Below are positions 7,945 through 16,964 of a stretch of 34,671 nt of DNA, one piece after another. Both the position numbers and the translations under genes were made by a program. Below the pieces are notes generated by a model. That model worked only from the letters and a program-made list of their open reading frames with translations, searched no databases and was not told where the DNA came from. Location: positions 1-34,671 of the forward strand of contig JAJFLQ010000088.1 in assembly GCA_021772615.1 (NCBI GenBank). Reading direction: 5' to 3'. The stretch's first letter is position 1. Every line of letters begins with the position of its first letter. The stretch is from Verrucomicrobiota bacterium (GTDB taxonomy: Bacteria > Verrucomicrobiota > Lentisphaeria > JABSQK01 > JAJFLO01).

Positions 7945-9110
7945 CAGACCTTCCCGTGCCCGAGTTTCACATCCCACGACGTCTCGATGATCCCGCGCAA
8001 CTTGTCCTTCAGATCCTCGATAGTGAACTGGCGGGCCCAGTCCGACGCTCGGCGCCCCATCCTCACAAAACGGTCGTGATCCGATCGCACAGCCTTCAGC
8101 GCCGCCGCCAATTCCCCGGCGTCAGCCGACGACAGGACGATGCCGCGGTGGTCACCGAGGATCGCCGGCACCAATCCCCGTTTCCGCCCGATGCAAATCA
8201 GGCCGTAGGCCATTGCTTCCACAATGACCTTGGGCCACCCCTCGGACTCGGACAACAATACCAGGACGTCAGCTTCACGATATGCTGCGAGCGCGGCATC
8301 GAACCTGACGGCGCCGCTGAACGACGTCATCGCCGCGACCCCCAGTTGTGTCGCCTGCTCCCGGAGAGCATTGCGTTCCGAACCATCGCCGAGCAGTCGG
8401 CAACGGGTGCGGACGCCGGCCGCGTCCAGCTGCGCCATTGCTTCGAGGATGACGCCGGCATTCTTCTCCCTCGTCATTCGACCGACAAACAAGATTCGCA
8501 ATGGATCGCCGATCGCCCTGGTTCCGGCGTGTTTATTTGCCGCCGCCATCTGTTTGCGGGTCATCGCCGAGTTGAAAAACGGAATGACATGCGCCGGCTG
8601 TCCCGGCCATTCCCCATAAACCGTCACCGGCGCCCCCCACCAGCGTGATTTAAGAATGCGTCGTTGGAGCGCCACTGTCGCGGGCTCACTCGGAAACCCG
8701 ATCCATTGCCCCGCAAACTTGGCGACCCGTAGTCGACAGAACAAAGGCGCGATCAGTGCGCCGAGGAGTCCGAGATTACCGGGACAACGCACGTGCACAG
8801 CCGATGCGCCGACCATACCCTGAGCAAGTCGCGCACATTGTAACGGCAACGTAACGATCTGATACAGTTTGCTTGGAACGTCGCGCCCACCGGTTAGAAG
8901 TTGGCGCCAGATCCGAATGTTCGGCCGGTTGATTGGGACGCTATCCGATTCGGGACGGCGGTATTTCAATGGGCATGCGATCCGTACCAACGGAAACAAA
9001 TCCGCCCATATCTCGACCTCGCGTGCGTACGGCGTATACGCGTAGATCTTCCCATCATGGATGTAGTGACACACATGTGACACAATCAACAAGTCTGTAG
9101 GCGACGGCAT
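7944..9110 (-). CDS. Glycosyltransferase family 4
   Basis: This 388-residue GT-B enzyme has a GT4 donor domain with FVGRMTREKN (208-217), a GDGSERNAL nucleotide-site loop (241-249), and the EX7E motif with E290 and E298 in SEGWPKVIVEAMAYG. The N-terminal half is atypical, starting with LLIVSHVCHYIHDGKIYAYT rather than a GG-loop, which resembles GT4 members of exopolysaccharide clusters whose acceptor is unusual. It starts at the ATG at 9110, 105 nt after the upstream glycosyltransferase, the first sizeable break at this end of the cluster. Donor sugar cannot be assigned. Confidence 0.9.
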   Translation of the reverse strand: MPSPTDLLIVSHVCHYIHDGKIYAYTPYAREVEIWADLFPLVRIACPLKYRRPESDSVPINRPNIRIWRQLLTGGRDVPSKLYQIVTLPLQCARLAQGMVGASAVHVRCPGNLGLLGALIAPLFCRLRVAKFAGQWIGFPSEPATVALQRRILKSRWWGAPVTVYGEWPGQPAHVIPFFNSAMTRKQMAAANKHAGTRAIGDPLRILFVGRMTREKNAGVILEAMAQLDAAGVRTRCRLLGDGSERNALREQATQLGVAAMTSFSGAVRFDAALAAYREADVLVLLSESEGWPKVIVEAMAYGLICIGRKRGLVPAILGDHRGIVLSSADAGELAAALKAVRSDHDRFVRMGRRASDWARQFTIEDLKDKLRGIIETSWDVKLGHGKV

Positions 9111-9178
9111 CTGTTTCCACTATTCTTCCAGGCCACGTCGGATTGTATCACGTTGCTAATTGCTAAGTCATGTACCTT

Positions 9179-9190
9179 GTGATCGATCAC
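9179..9190. promoter_or_regulatory. 12-bp perfect palindrome, possible operator
   Basis: GTGATCGATCAC lies in the 105-nt gap about 70 nt upstream of the glycosyltransferase starting at 9110. The TGTGA/TCAC character recalls CRP/FNR-family half sites, but spacing is shorter than a standard site. Function is unproven. Confidence 0.25.
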
Positions 9191-9215
9191 TGCAGCAACC
9201 GCTTTGATGGCAGAA

Positions 9216-10346
9216 TTATGATTCGACGCGGGACACGGCATGGCGGTGATAAAACGCCTTGTTTTTCTTTACACTCACGTCAATGCTAAAATGATCGACT
9301 GCCCGCTGTCTGCCCTTTTTTCCCATGTCCGTTCGGAGATCCGGCGACGCCAGAAGGGAGCAAAGTCGCCGCGCGATATCGTCCGGATCCTTTGGATCCA
9401 CAGTCCAACCACACTCGCCGTCAACGCCAATGACCTCCTGCCCCGGTCCGTTCCGGGATGTGATCACCGGCCTGCCGCACGCCATAGCCTCACAGATCAC
9501 CATCCCCTGGGTTTCCATATACGACGGAAACGCGCATATGGCCGCGGACGCCATAAAATCTCGAACAGTATTCGTCGGCGCGGGGCCGATAAATGAGATG
9601 CATTCTCGCGCCGCCGAACCCAGTTCACCTACTATCTCCTCCCGAAATGTGCCACGGCCGCTGGTAGATGGGCAGTCGCGGCCGACAACGACCAGGGACG
9701 CCTTCGGATGTTGCTTGACTACATGCTGCATCGCACGGCATAATTCCCGAATGCCTTTTTTCTCGACCACGGAGCCGACAAACACGATTCGATTCGAACA
9801 GACCGGATCGTCAATCGGCGCAAAAAAATCCGTATTCACCGGACTGTAAATCACCTCGATTTCGCGCTCGCCAAGCCCCATTGCGACACGAGTTTCGTCT
9901 GCTGCGAAGCTGCTCACGGCACACAAGCCGGCAGCGCGCCGGATGCCGAACTGTTCCAGCAGCAATCGCGCTGGGCGAACCCGCTGCTCCAGCGTTCTAC
10001 ACCAAAAATGATGACTCCCATGCATGCGTACTACAGACCCGAGTCCGCCGGGCAGCACATGACTTTCACATTCCGGCGCCTCAACGACGTCCACAACGCC
10101 CGTTTGCAGATCGGCTCGTATTCGGGAACGTAGTGTTCGAATTGTCTGAATGACCCCGTCACGCTCAACGGAAATCACGCGAACAGGGCCATCGGCAATG
10201 GACAATGCCCGATCGCTCACAGCATATATGATGGTATCGCATCCACACCGCGCTAATTCGTGTGCAAGCGTTCTTGTCACGGTGCCGATACCCCCGAATT
10301 CCTCACAAAGCGCCGGGTATTCGGAGCAAATATAACCGATTTTCAT
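9216..10346 (-). CDS. Glycosyltransferase family 4
   Basis: This 376-residue GT-B protein starts MKIGYICSEYPALCEEFGGIGT, whose GGIGT loop is typical of GT4/glycogen-synthase-like N domains. The donor domain has IVFVGSVVEKKGIREL (187-202) and an EX7E motif with E278 and E286 in METQGMVICEAMACGRPVI. A YSPVNTDFF segment (167-175) corresponds to the usual NGVD stretch. The ATG overlaps the stop of the preceding gene by 4 nt (ATGA, 10343-10346), indicating coupled translation. It probably adds one residue of the exported glycan; the sugar is unknown. Confidence 0.92.
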   Translation of the reverse strand: MKIGYICSEYPALCEEFGGIGTVTRTLAHELARCGCDTIIYAVSDRALSIADGPVRVISVERDGVIQTIRTLRSRIRADLQTGVVDVVEAPECESHVLPGGLGSVVRMHGSHHFWCRTLEQRVRPARLLLEQFGIRRAAGLCAVSSFAADETRVAMGLGEREIEVIYSPVNTDFFAPIDDPVCSNRIVFVGSVVEKKGIRELCRAMQHVVKQHPKASLVVVGRDCPSTSGRGTFREEIVGELGSAARECISFIGPAPTNTVRDFMASAAICAFPSYMETQGMVICEAMACGRPVITSRNGPGQEVIGVDGECGWTVDPKDPDDIARRLCSLLASPDLRTDMGKKGRQRAVDHFSIDVSVKKNKAFYHRHAVSRVES

Positions 10347-11737
10347 CGACCGATCTGTTCGAGCGTATTTGCCAGGAGCGCCGCGGACCGGCCAAGTGTA
10401 GTGCCCAGCTCGAGTGTGACCAGCTTCTTGCGATTCTCCCGATCGAGCGACGGGTCCCGTAAATAGGTGTTTATGTGCTCCGCGAGCATCTCAGGCGAAT
10501 GTGCGAACCGTGCTGCGCCGAGTTCAATTACAGGCTGATAATGGTCGTACTTGTAGTAATAATCCCATAGGCGAACACCGAACCGCGGAGGATCATGGAC
10601 GTCGTAGGCTATATTGACCACAGGTTTGTCATGTATGGCAAAATCGATCGTCATCGTCGACGCAACGTTGACGTTCAGATCAGCGTGATGTGTTAGATTA
10701 GCGATGAACTGAACATCTGAAGCCGTTGGCAGACTGGCCGCCCAGTCCTGTGGGCGCACCTTCGACCATGCCGGCCGGCAGTAAATAATCTCGGGAAAAT
10801 CTCGCCTCACTGCGTCAAAGCGGGCGCCGTCATCGACCGGCGCCGGCCGCACGATCATCTGGGGGCTGCCGGCGATACGACCGCATCGAATCAACTCCAT
10901 AATGTTACGGACGTAATCCTGGTCGTCAGGGCTGGTATATCGGTCGCCTCCGGAATAACAAATAAGCGTTTTGTCGCCTGCGGCGCCGATATGATCGCAG
11001 AACACTTTTCGAGACCACAGTAGGTTGCTGTTGGCATATGCATCGAATTGTGGAGTCCCGACGATGTGAATGCGGTTCGCCGGCACGGATTGGTAGATCT
11101 TCAGAAACTCCTGCTTCATCAACTCGCTCCACACCAGATACGAATCGAATGGAGCGACGATGCGGGACTTGCTGGTTAGGTTGTCCCAGCTGAAAATTGC
11201 GGTCGTCGTGGAAATGCCCATATTGCGGGCGGCAAGAATCGGGGGGAGAACGATGGGCGGCCGTTGGTGAGAGCAGCAAATCACATCCGGCTTGATGCGT
11301 CGCAGGCAGTCTCCATAAGCGGAAACCTCGGGGCGCGTCTGAACATATCGAAAGTACACGCGTTCGATTCGATCGACAGCCGTCGGGAATGCCAGGCACC
11401 GGCCCAGTGCTTTCGCGGCCCGATGCACCGTCCTCGTGCGCCACGATCCTGTGACCGGACGCATCAGGCGCAGCCTCATACCTCGGGTATTCGCCGCGTA
11501 CATATGTGCGTAGCTAATCGTGTGGCGGAGACAAAACGCGAGCGGCGATTCGCCATAGGGTGTGAGCGACTCCCATTCGACATCAGCGCCGGCATGGCAT
11601 CGGAAATCGGCCACAAGATGGTCCGGGACGGCGTGTAGAATAGTGACGTTGTGTCGATCATCCAACGCCCGCGCCACATTGCCAAGGACGACGTTTCTCA
11701 ACCCGACGCCGTCGGGAACGATAAGTACGATATTCAC
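10343..11737 (-). CDS. GT-B surface-carbohydrate protein, CDP-glycerol-transferase-like
   Basis: I chose the GTG at 11737, which overlaps the previous stop as GTGA and gives 464 residues. The frame stays open another 151 codons, but that part overlaps the upstream glycosyltransferase and reads as its shadow. The sequence begins VNIVLIVPDGVGLRNVV. Its middle (KPDVICCSHQRPP, IFSWDNLTSKSRI, RIHIVGTPQFDAY) resembles the GT-B-like, CDP-glycerol glycerophosphotransferase-related proteins found in surface polysaccharide loci. No EX7E motif is visible. It may transfer a glycosyl or glycerophosphate unit, or modify a chain end. The substrate is open, and the family assignment is moderate. Confidence 0.75.
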   Translation of the reverse strand: MNIVLIVPDGVGLRNVVLGNVARALDDRHNVTILHAVPDHLVADFRCHAGADVEWESLTPYGESPLAFCLRHTISYAHMYAANTRGMRLRLMRPVTGSWRTRTVHRAAKALGRCLAFPTAVDRIERVYFRYVQTRPEVSAYGDCLRRIKPDVICCSHQRPPIVLPPILAARNMGISTTTAIFSWDNLTSKSRIVAPFDSYLVWSELMKQEFLKIYQSVPANRIHIVGTPQFDAYANSNLLWSRKVFCDHIGAAGDKTLICYSGGDRYTSPDDQDYVRNIMELIRCGRIAGSPQMIVRPAPVDDGARFDAVRRDFPEIIYCRPAWSKVRPQDWAASLPTASDVQFIANLTHHADLNVNVASTMTIDFAIHDKPVVNIAYDVHDPPRFGVRLWDYYYKYDHYQPVIELGAARFAHSPEMLAEHINTYLRDPSLDRENRKKLVTLELGTTLGRSAALLANTLEQIGR

Positions 11738-12933
11738 GTCGCCAAAGACAGCTGTCGGGCATAGAAATCGCGCAACCGACTCAACCATAGATCGCGGCTG
11801 AACCGCTTCTCGACCAATGCTCGGGCCGCCAGTCCCATGCGCGATCGCAGGGGCGCATCCTCCAAGAGCGCGATGAGGGGCGCGACAAATTGGCCTGCGA
11901 TATTCGGATCCGGCACGGTCATCACTTCGGCGTCGGTATAGTATTCTCGCACCGAATGGTGGTCCGAGGCAACGCACGCAAGTCCCGACGCCATCGCTTC
12001 CAGGAGTGACAAGGCATGGCCTTCCACAAACAATGATGGAAATACATAGACGTCGGCCGCGGCAAAGCAACGAGCGGCCTGAGCCGGCGGCACGCGACCT
12101 TCGAATCTCACGGATTCCCGAATACCGGAAGCTGCACACAAATTTGCCAGGTAGGCTTCGTAATCGTCCGGCATACCACCGACGATCCATAGCAACGCGT
12201 TTGGTACCTTGGCGATCACGTGCGACCAGCAGTCAACGACAACATGTGCTCCCTTTTTCGGTATATTGCGACTCAGCAGCAACACCACCAGTGCGTCATC
12301 GGATAAGGCCGCGGTCCGCCGATGCTTCCGCTTTTCGTCAACACTTGCCGGCTTGAAGACGTCCACGTCCACACCATTGGGTATCACGGATACCAGGGGC
12401 TCATATTGAGAGAGTCTGGCCCGCTCAAGGCGATACGATGCGTGAGTAAGCGTCCAGACGACGTCGAACGATTTCAGGCTGTAGATCCGGGACGCATCAT
12501 TTGAATTGAGAAAATACGACAATCCATGTTGGCTTAGCACGAAACGACATTCGCGTCTAACATGAGATCGAAGCAACGGCGCCATCTTCGGTTCGTCATA
12601 AAAAACGATAACTCGGGGATTCAGGTGCGATAGAATTTCCGTTACTTTCCACAAGTAAATGAGGTGCTTTCGCCCGCCGATCTGATTAAAACCACGACGC
12701 CGGATCCGTTCGGGCAACAGCAGAAAAGCTCGCTGCCACAGCTTGAGGCCATTCCCGTCGACGAGTGTCATCGCCGGTCCACGGACTTCCCTGACGTCTG
12801 ATGTCTGATTCGAGAAAGCTATGGCATGCTGGGTGAAGTCTGGTAAAGATCGAAGCTGATCGTCGATCAATCGCGTGATTGACCCCGGCGCAAATGGCGG
12901 CTTCAGCTTCAGGTGCAGTATATCGATGTCCAT
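11734..12933 (-). CDS. Glycosyltransferase family 4
   Basis: The protein is a GT4 enzyme of 399 residues when started at the ATG at 12933 (MDIDILHLKLKPPFAPGS). A TTG at 12954, directly after the stop of the deacetylase gene, would add 7 residues. Motifs include VSVIPNGVDVDVFKP (181-195), LLSRNIPKKGAH (219-230) and the EX7E pair E304/E312 in VEGHALSLLEAMASG. The frame is intact and of normal length. Its end overlaps the next gene (GTGA at 11734-11737). It sits just downstream of the deacetylase, so its product may be a substrate or neighbour of the deacetylated sugar. Confidence 0.92.
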   Translation of the reverse strand: MDIDILHLKLKPPFAPGSITRLIDDQLRSLPDFTQHAIAFSNQTSDVREVRGPAMTLVDGNGLKLWQRAFLLLPERIRRRGFNQIGGRKHLIYLWKVTEILSHLNPRVIVFYDEPKMAPLLRSHVRRECRFVLSQHGLSYFLNSNDASRIYSLKSFDVVWTLTHASYRLERARLSQYEPLVSVIPNGVDVDVFKPASVDEKRKHRRTAALSDDALVVLLLSRNIPKKGAHVVVDCWSHVIAKVPNALLWIVGGMPDDYEAYLANLCAASGIRESVRFEGRVPPAQAARCFAAADVYVFPSLFVEGHALSLLEAMASGLACVASDHHSVREYYTDAEVMTVPDPNIAGQFVAPLIALLEDAPLRSRMGLAARALVEKRFSRDLWLSRLRDFYARQLSLAT

Positions 12934-12954
12934 GTGGTGCGGTTCGTTAGCCAA

Positions 12955-13896
12955 TTATGGTCTGGCGGCCATGACGAGGTCGTGAACGGGTTTGATTCCA
13001 GAAATGACATCGTGGTTACCACGGTACGTCGTCCAGAAATCATCGAAATAGAATCTCTCGACCAGTCTTAAGAATTCGGTTGCCGGCAAAGTAAAAAATA
13101 TTTCAACGAATCGAGGTCTTGGGTCCTGTGGAAGAAATCGCGCGTTCCAGGCAGACATCCCCATAGCAAGGTGGTCATAACATTGGCTGTATTCGTTCTC
13201 GGATCGATAACAACGAATCAACGATCGTTTTTGCTCCGCAACCGCCGTTATATCGACATAGCCGTTCGGGAACAACGCGTTATGAACCTGGTATCCCCAA
13301 ATTTCGATCGCCCCGAGGTCGCTGCGTCGGTTCGCCAACCACAACATATGATTAACCATCCGGTGTTTCGCAGGCAGGTCCAACAGCCATGGCAACATGA
13401 TCACCTGGGGTTTCAGCGTGGCGATTAATTGTGACAATCTGTCGAGATCGTTTATTGACGGTATCGGGGCAATATTGGAAATACCCAATTCGTGCATCGC
13501 GGCCCCGAGCCGATCGCACACTTCAATTGCCTCTTGCCGCCGGCACCGTATTGATTCCTCGGCCGTTTTCGCGTAGGGCGGAGTCTGCAGCGCACCGTCT
13601 GTGACATAAAGAATATCCAGGTCTGCACCGCCGGCGGATGCGGTCAGCAGCGTTCCGCCGGCGCCGATCGCCTCATCATCTTGATGTGGAGCCAATACCA
13701 GGATGCGTTCAAACGACTCGATAGGCAACGGCAACGGTTCGAGCTCGCCGCGGAAAAACTGCGTATCCAGAATCTTCATCGCCAGGTCGATATCGGATAT
13801 TGCGTCCCAACGGCGAACCAGATAGCGATACGGTGCGTCACGTGCACGCAGTGCGAAAATCTGCCGAACGTATGATCGCAAGCGCCTCAGATACAT
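12955..13896 (-). CDS. PIG-L/LmbE-family zinc deacetylase
   Basis: This family removes N-acetyl groups from GlcNAc-type sugars (as in MshB, PIG-L and BshB) using a metal site. The PHQDDE motif (residues 70-75, after the strand ERILVLA) supplies a His and Asp metal ligand and the catalytic Asp. H178 and H183 in LPAKHRMVNH are candidates for the third ligand region. The 313-residue protein starts at the ATG at 13896. The frame is open further upstream, but that part overlaps the sulfotransferase gene. The first 55 residues (MYLRRLRSYVRQIFALRARD) are a basic leader not part of the core domain. It lies 28 nt downstream of a sulfotransferase, a pairing that suggests deacetylation linked to sulfation of a polysaccharide amino sugar. 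The acceptor is not shown by sequence. Confidence 0.9.
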   Translation of the reverse strand: MYLRRLRSYVRQIFALRARDAPYRYLVRRWDAISDIDLAMKILDTQFFRGELEPLPLPIESFERILVLAPHQDDEAIGAGGTLLTASAGGADLDILYVTDGALQTPPYAKTAEESIRCRRQEAIEVCDRLGAAMHELGISNIAPIPSINDLDRLSQLIATLKPQVIMLPWLLDLPAKHRMVNHMLWLANRRSDLGAIEIWGYQVHNALFPNGYVDITAVAEQKRSLIRCYRSENEYSQCYDHLAMGMSAWNARFLPQDPRPRFVEIFFTLPATEFLRLVERFYFDDFWTTYRGNHDVISGIKPVHDLVMAARP

Positions 13897-13924
13897 AAAA
13901 TTCCACACATCGGGATGGTCGGCC

Positions 13925-14866
13925 TCACTTCCGCCATACGGTAAATTTGCGGTCCAACATGGACTCGAGGGCATCAATATGCGGATCGTAAAGATCATGC
14001 AATCGCGAACGAATGTCGATCGGCATGGCAAGATCGCCGGCGCGATACCGAAAAATCGATTTCAGGCATGTACGTGCCCGCAGACGACGTTGTTTGTCCT
14101 GAAATAGTCTTACAACCACGGCTTCCGCAGCACGATCATAAAGCCGTTCCAACCGAGACAATCCGCCACCTCTTACCCACGGCCGAAGCAACATGGCTGC
14201 GTTCTCGTTGAATCGCTGACTCACTGCACCGGACGTCGGCAATGGATCAACACCTATGAACGTAAACACTTTGTTCAGCACTCCGTTAGGTTCCGATTGC
14301 GCTTCTTCCAGCGTCACAACCAGGGTATTGGACGGCGCAATGTGCTGAAAAAACGAGGTGAGACTCAATTCGTAATATCCCCGTTGCACGTAGCCAAGAT
14401 GGAGCTTCGCGTAATCACTCGTGCGACTTCGAGCCTCTTCGCCGGCAAGCGCATCTTCGAAAGACAATGTTTCCCGCCCCTTCGCAAATTCGTTCCAATA
14501 ATGCGACCATGCCCGGTCAACCGGATCGCGAAGCACGAATACGAATCGGCATTCAGGCAAATAAGATGCAATGCGTTTGTGCGTCGGCTTCCAGAACAAT
14601 AAGTCGGCGTCTTTTTGACCAATGACAGATCGTTCGTCATTGTGTTGGAATAGATCGCTGTATTCGTCCACACTGTGTTCGCGCTGCCAGCGAGACGCAT
14701 CCGCAGGCCCATCCACCCATTCCTTGCTGAACAGCTCGGCCTCAATGAAGTAATCCATATCGGGCTGCGGATAAAGGTGAATAGCAGCATGATCCCGAAG
14801 CCAGTAATATAGAGCGGTTGTGCCGGAGCGTCTTTCACCACCGATGATAAAGGTCGGCAACGGCAT
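13925..14866 (-). CDS. PAPS-dependent sulfotransferase, heparan-sulfate-like type
   Basis: This 313-residue enzyme would transfer sulfate from PAPS to a glycan. The 5'-phosphosulfate loop is GERRSGTTALYYWL (10-23), right after the strand TFIIG. The 3'-phosphate motif is VLRDPVDRAWSHYW (111-124), with Arg113 and Ser121. The following SFEDAL segment and the overall order are like the sulfotransferases that act on heparan-type chains (NDST and HS3ST related) and on bacterial surface glycans. No signal peptide or membrane segment is visible, so it should act in the cytoplasm before export. The next gene is a PIG-L deacetylase 28 nt away. A 93-nt gap separates it from the upstream sulfotransferase. 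Confidence 0.9.
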   Translation of the reverse strand: MPLPTFIIGGERRSGTTALYYWLRDHAAIHLYPQPDMDYFIEAELFSKEWVDGPADASRWQREHSVDEYSDLFQHNDERSVIGQKDADLLFWKPTHKRIASYLPECRFVFVLRDPVDRAWSHYWNEFAKGRETLSFEDALAGEEARSRTSDYAKLHLGYVQRGYYELSLTSFFQHIAPSNTLVVTLEEAQSEPNGVLNKVFTFIGVDPLPTSGAVSQRFNENAAMLLRPWVRGGGLSRLERLYDRAAEAVVVRLFQDKQRRLRARTCLKSIFRYRAGDLAMPIDIRSRLHDLYDPHIDALESMLDRKFTVWRK

Positions 14867-14959
14867 CAGTCGAGCAGAGTCAACATGTGGTTCCGCAGGT
14901 ACGTGCAGCCGGTCGCGGCAGATGTTATGACTGGCGACGCCTGTGACATCACAAACATG

Positions 14960-15925
14960 TCAACCCTGCAACATCGCATAGGCGGCGGCAGTGTTCGGCA
15001 TTGGATCGGGGCCATAGATTCGGTCCAGTCCGAAACGCTCCAGGATTTTCAGCGCAGTCGCGATCTGATCGTTGTCGACGCCCTGTCGCCAGCTGTCTAC
15101 CGGTCGTTCGCCAAGGACAATGGCGCTGTCTTTTCGGGCAGTCGGCGACGGCCTAATCAAAAGCGAAAGCAGTGACGAATCGTAGTCTTGTTTCAAGAAG
15201 GTGAAGAGGCGCTCCAACTCCGTGGCAGGTTGTTCACAAAAGTTCTCGTAAAATGCGAGATGAATCTCCCCGCGACCGAACTGGGTTAGCGGAACATACT
15301 GTTCGAGGCACCAGACAAACAGCCGCCTTTCGAAATAGCGGTTCGCGCCGTCCAAATCGGTTTCGAACATGTCGGCAAAGTCATCCACCAAATCCTGCTG
15401 CGACTGCAGGGCATCGAATGTGACGTCATCCCATCCCCGGACCATCGTCGAACCAACTACTGCAAACGGATGCCGCATCAGCAGAATAATCGGTATCCCC
15501 GGGACGTTCGTCTTGATCCATTTTAGGAACAAGTTGGCCCGGATTACCTTTATCAATCGTCGATTACAAAACAGTCTGCGATTAAACCGATCCATCCACG
15601 GATCGCGCTTTCGTCCCGCAAGAATCGATCTTGTGAGATCGAGTAGCGGACTGTTGCGGTCTGCCGGACGGAGATAGAGTCGCCCCGTTTCGGCCAACGC
15701 CGGCGGCAGTTGCATCTTTTGCGGGTGAAACGGTTCGAAGATATACCGATGATCATTCCGATAGTTGATTATCTCGGATATCCACGTCGTTCCGCTGCGA
15801 CCGCTTCCAGCCAGAATTATTGCGCTGCCGTCATTGCCGTAGTCAACAAAGCAACGCTTTTGGATGAATCGCCTGAGTTTGTACCCGGCCCGCCGTATTC
15901 CAGTCAAATGTGGATTCCGGCTCAA
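14960..15925 (-). CDS. Sulfotransferase family protein
   Basis: The enzyme has a clear PAPS-binding loop, ILAGSGRSGTTWISEI (37-52 from the chosen start), and a 3'-phosphate motif, LLMRHPFAVVGSTMV (148-162). It belongs to the sulfotransferase superfamily and is about 321 residues long. I prefer the TTG at 15925, which gives a TTGA overlap with the stop of the upstream GT2 gene. A GTG at 15970 would add 15 residues; no ATG is available before the nucleotide loop. It differs clearly from the neighbouring sulfotransferase, so the two probably sulfate different positions. Substrate unknown; context indicates the exported polysaccharide. Confidence 0.88.
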   Translation of the reverse strand: MSRNPHLTGIRRAGYKLRRFIQKRCFVDYGNDGSAIILAGSGRSGTTWISEIINYRNDHRYIFEPFHPQKMQLPPALAETGRLYLRPADRNSPLLDLTRSILAGRKRDPWMDRFNRRLFCNRRLIKVIRANLFLKWIKTNVPGIPIILLMRHPFAVVGSTMVRGWDDVTFDALQSQQDLVDDFADMFETDLDGANRYFERRLFVWCLEQYVPLTQFGRGEIHLAFYENFCEQPATELERLFTFLKQDYDSSLLSLLIRPSPTARKDSAIVLGERPVDSWRQGVDNDQIATALKILERFGLDRIYGPDPMPNTAAAYAMLQG

Positions 15926-16950
15926 CCCAAATCTACGGTCGACGGGCAACCCAACATCCTGAACAGCCACCGGTACAGCCCCGATTTACGGATAAGGCGA
16001 ACCAGTACGTACCGCAACCGCCAGGGAATGAACGCGACGACTGATCGTCGTATGGGGGGAAGAGGACGCTCTGTTCCCCCGGAACCGATTTCATGAGAGT
16101 CGTCGAGGCACGAGGCCACATCATCTATCATCCACGGTTCAGCCTTGTTCCCCATGTGGTATGCAAATGCTCGTGTTGTTGACAATCTCCAGTATCCCAA
16201 TTGGTCGCAAGGCCAATTAAACCGCGACACCTCGGAGTTCCCGGATACGGCGCGTAGCGATGGTTCTTGCGGCATACCGGCCAGTAACTCTCGTCGCATT
16301 GTAAATGCGAAATGTCCCGCCCCGACGCACGCTTGCCGCCCACGCCGGCTCACCACCATCTGGACGTGCTTGTAGGCGTCATACATATCCGGGCGATCTA
16401 TGCTGCGCGCAAAGCGATCCAGATCCTCATGCGGCACGATATTGATGAATCTCAACTCAAACGCGAGTAAGGCGGACAAGATCGTGGTCGATGTTCCGGT
16501 CCAAATCCCTCCGGTAGGAACCGGCGCAACATAGCCGCATTCGGGATACTGCAGGAAGATATCCTCGACCGCGTCAATCCAGTTTGGCTTGTATAGCACG
16601 TCAAAATCGGTCAGGGTGACAAATGGCTCGAATGCTCCTCGCGCGGCGGAGACCAATGCGTCGACCTTACCGCGATTTTCGCGATTGACTATTAATTGAT
16701 CGATCCATCCTTCGGCGAAATAATCCCGCAGTGCGGCCACGACCCGCATATCGGACCCGTTTGATATTAGTGTAACATTCGCCCGTCCGTCAACTGTGCG
16801 CTGTATCGACTTCAAACACAGGTCGAGTATCTCCAGGGAACTGCTAAAATATCCCTCCAGATTCGGGATATAGACTGGAATGATGATTCGGTGCCGTCCG
16901 TACGCTTGCAGTACCGAACCGTCTTTTGCGGGATTCATTCCTTGGCGCAT
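15922..16950 (-). CDS. Glycosyltransferase family 2-like (GT-A fold)
   Basis: This 342-residue protein has a GT-A start at residues 22-29 (IIIPVYIP), a NRENRGKVDALVSA stretch (89-102), and a DXD-type metal site TDFD (114-117) in FVTLTDFDVLY. These fit an inverting GT2 enzyme that uses a nucleotide sugar. The C-terminal end is basic (LRYVLVRLIRKSGLYRW), possibly peripheral membrane binding. It starts at the ATG at 16950, 14 nt after neuA, and its stop overlaps the next sulfotransferase start. Because it directly follows the CMP-nonulosonate genes, it is one candidate for the transferase using that donor, though GT2 enzymes are not known sialyltransferases, so this is weak. Confidence 0.85.
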   Translation of the reverse strand: MRQGMNPAKDGSVLQAYGRHRIIIPVYIPNLEGYFSSSLEILDLCLKSIQRTVDGRANVTLISNGSDMRVVAALRDYFAEGWIDQLIVNRENRGKVDALVSAARGAFEPFVTLTDFDVLYKPNWIDAVEDIFLQYPECGYVAPVPTGGIWTGTSTTILSALLAFELRFINIVPHEDLDRFARSIDRPDMYDAYKHVQMVVSRRGRQACVGAGHFAFTMRRELLAGMPQEPSLRAVSGNSEVSRFNWPCDQLGYWRLSTTRAFAYHMGNKAEPWMIDDVASCLDDSHEIGSGGTERPLPPIRRSVVAFIPWRLRYVLVRLIRKSGLYRWLFRMLGCPSTVDLG

Positions 16951-16964
16951 AGCGATCGGCCGAA

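Noticed and set aside
11738..12190. N-terminal extension of the GT-B protein (151 codons)
   Set aside because: It overlaps an intact GT4 gene out of frame and reads as low-complexity Arg/Gly/Ser-rich sequence, so the GTG at 11737 is preferred.
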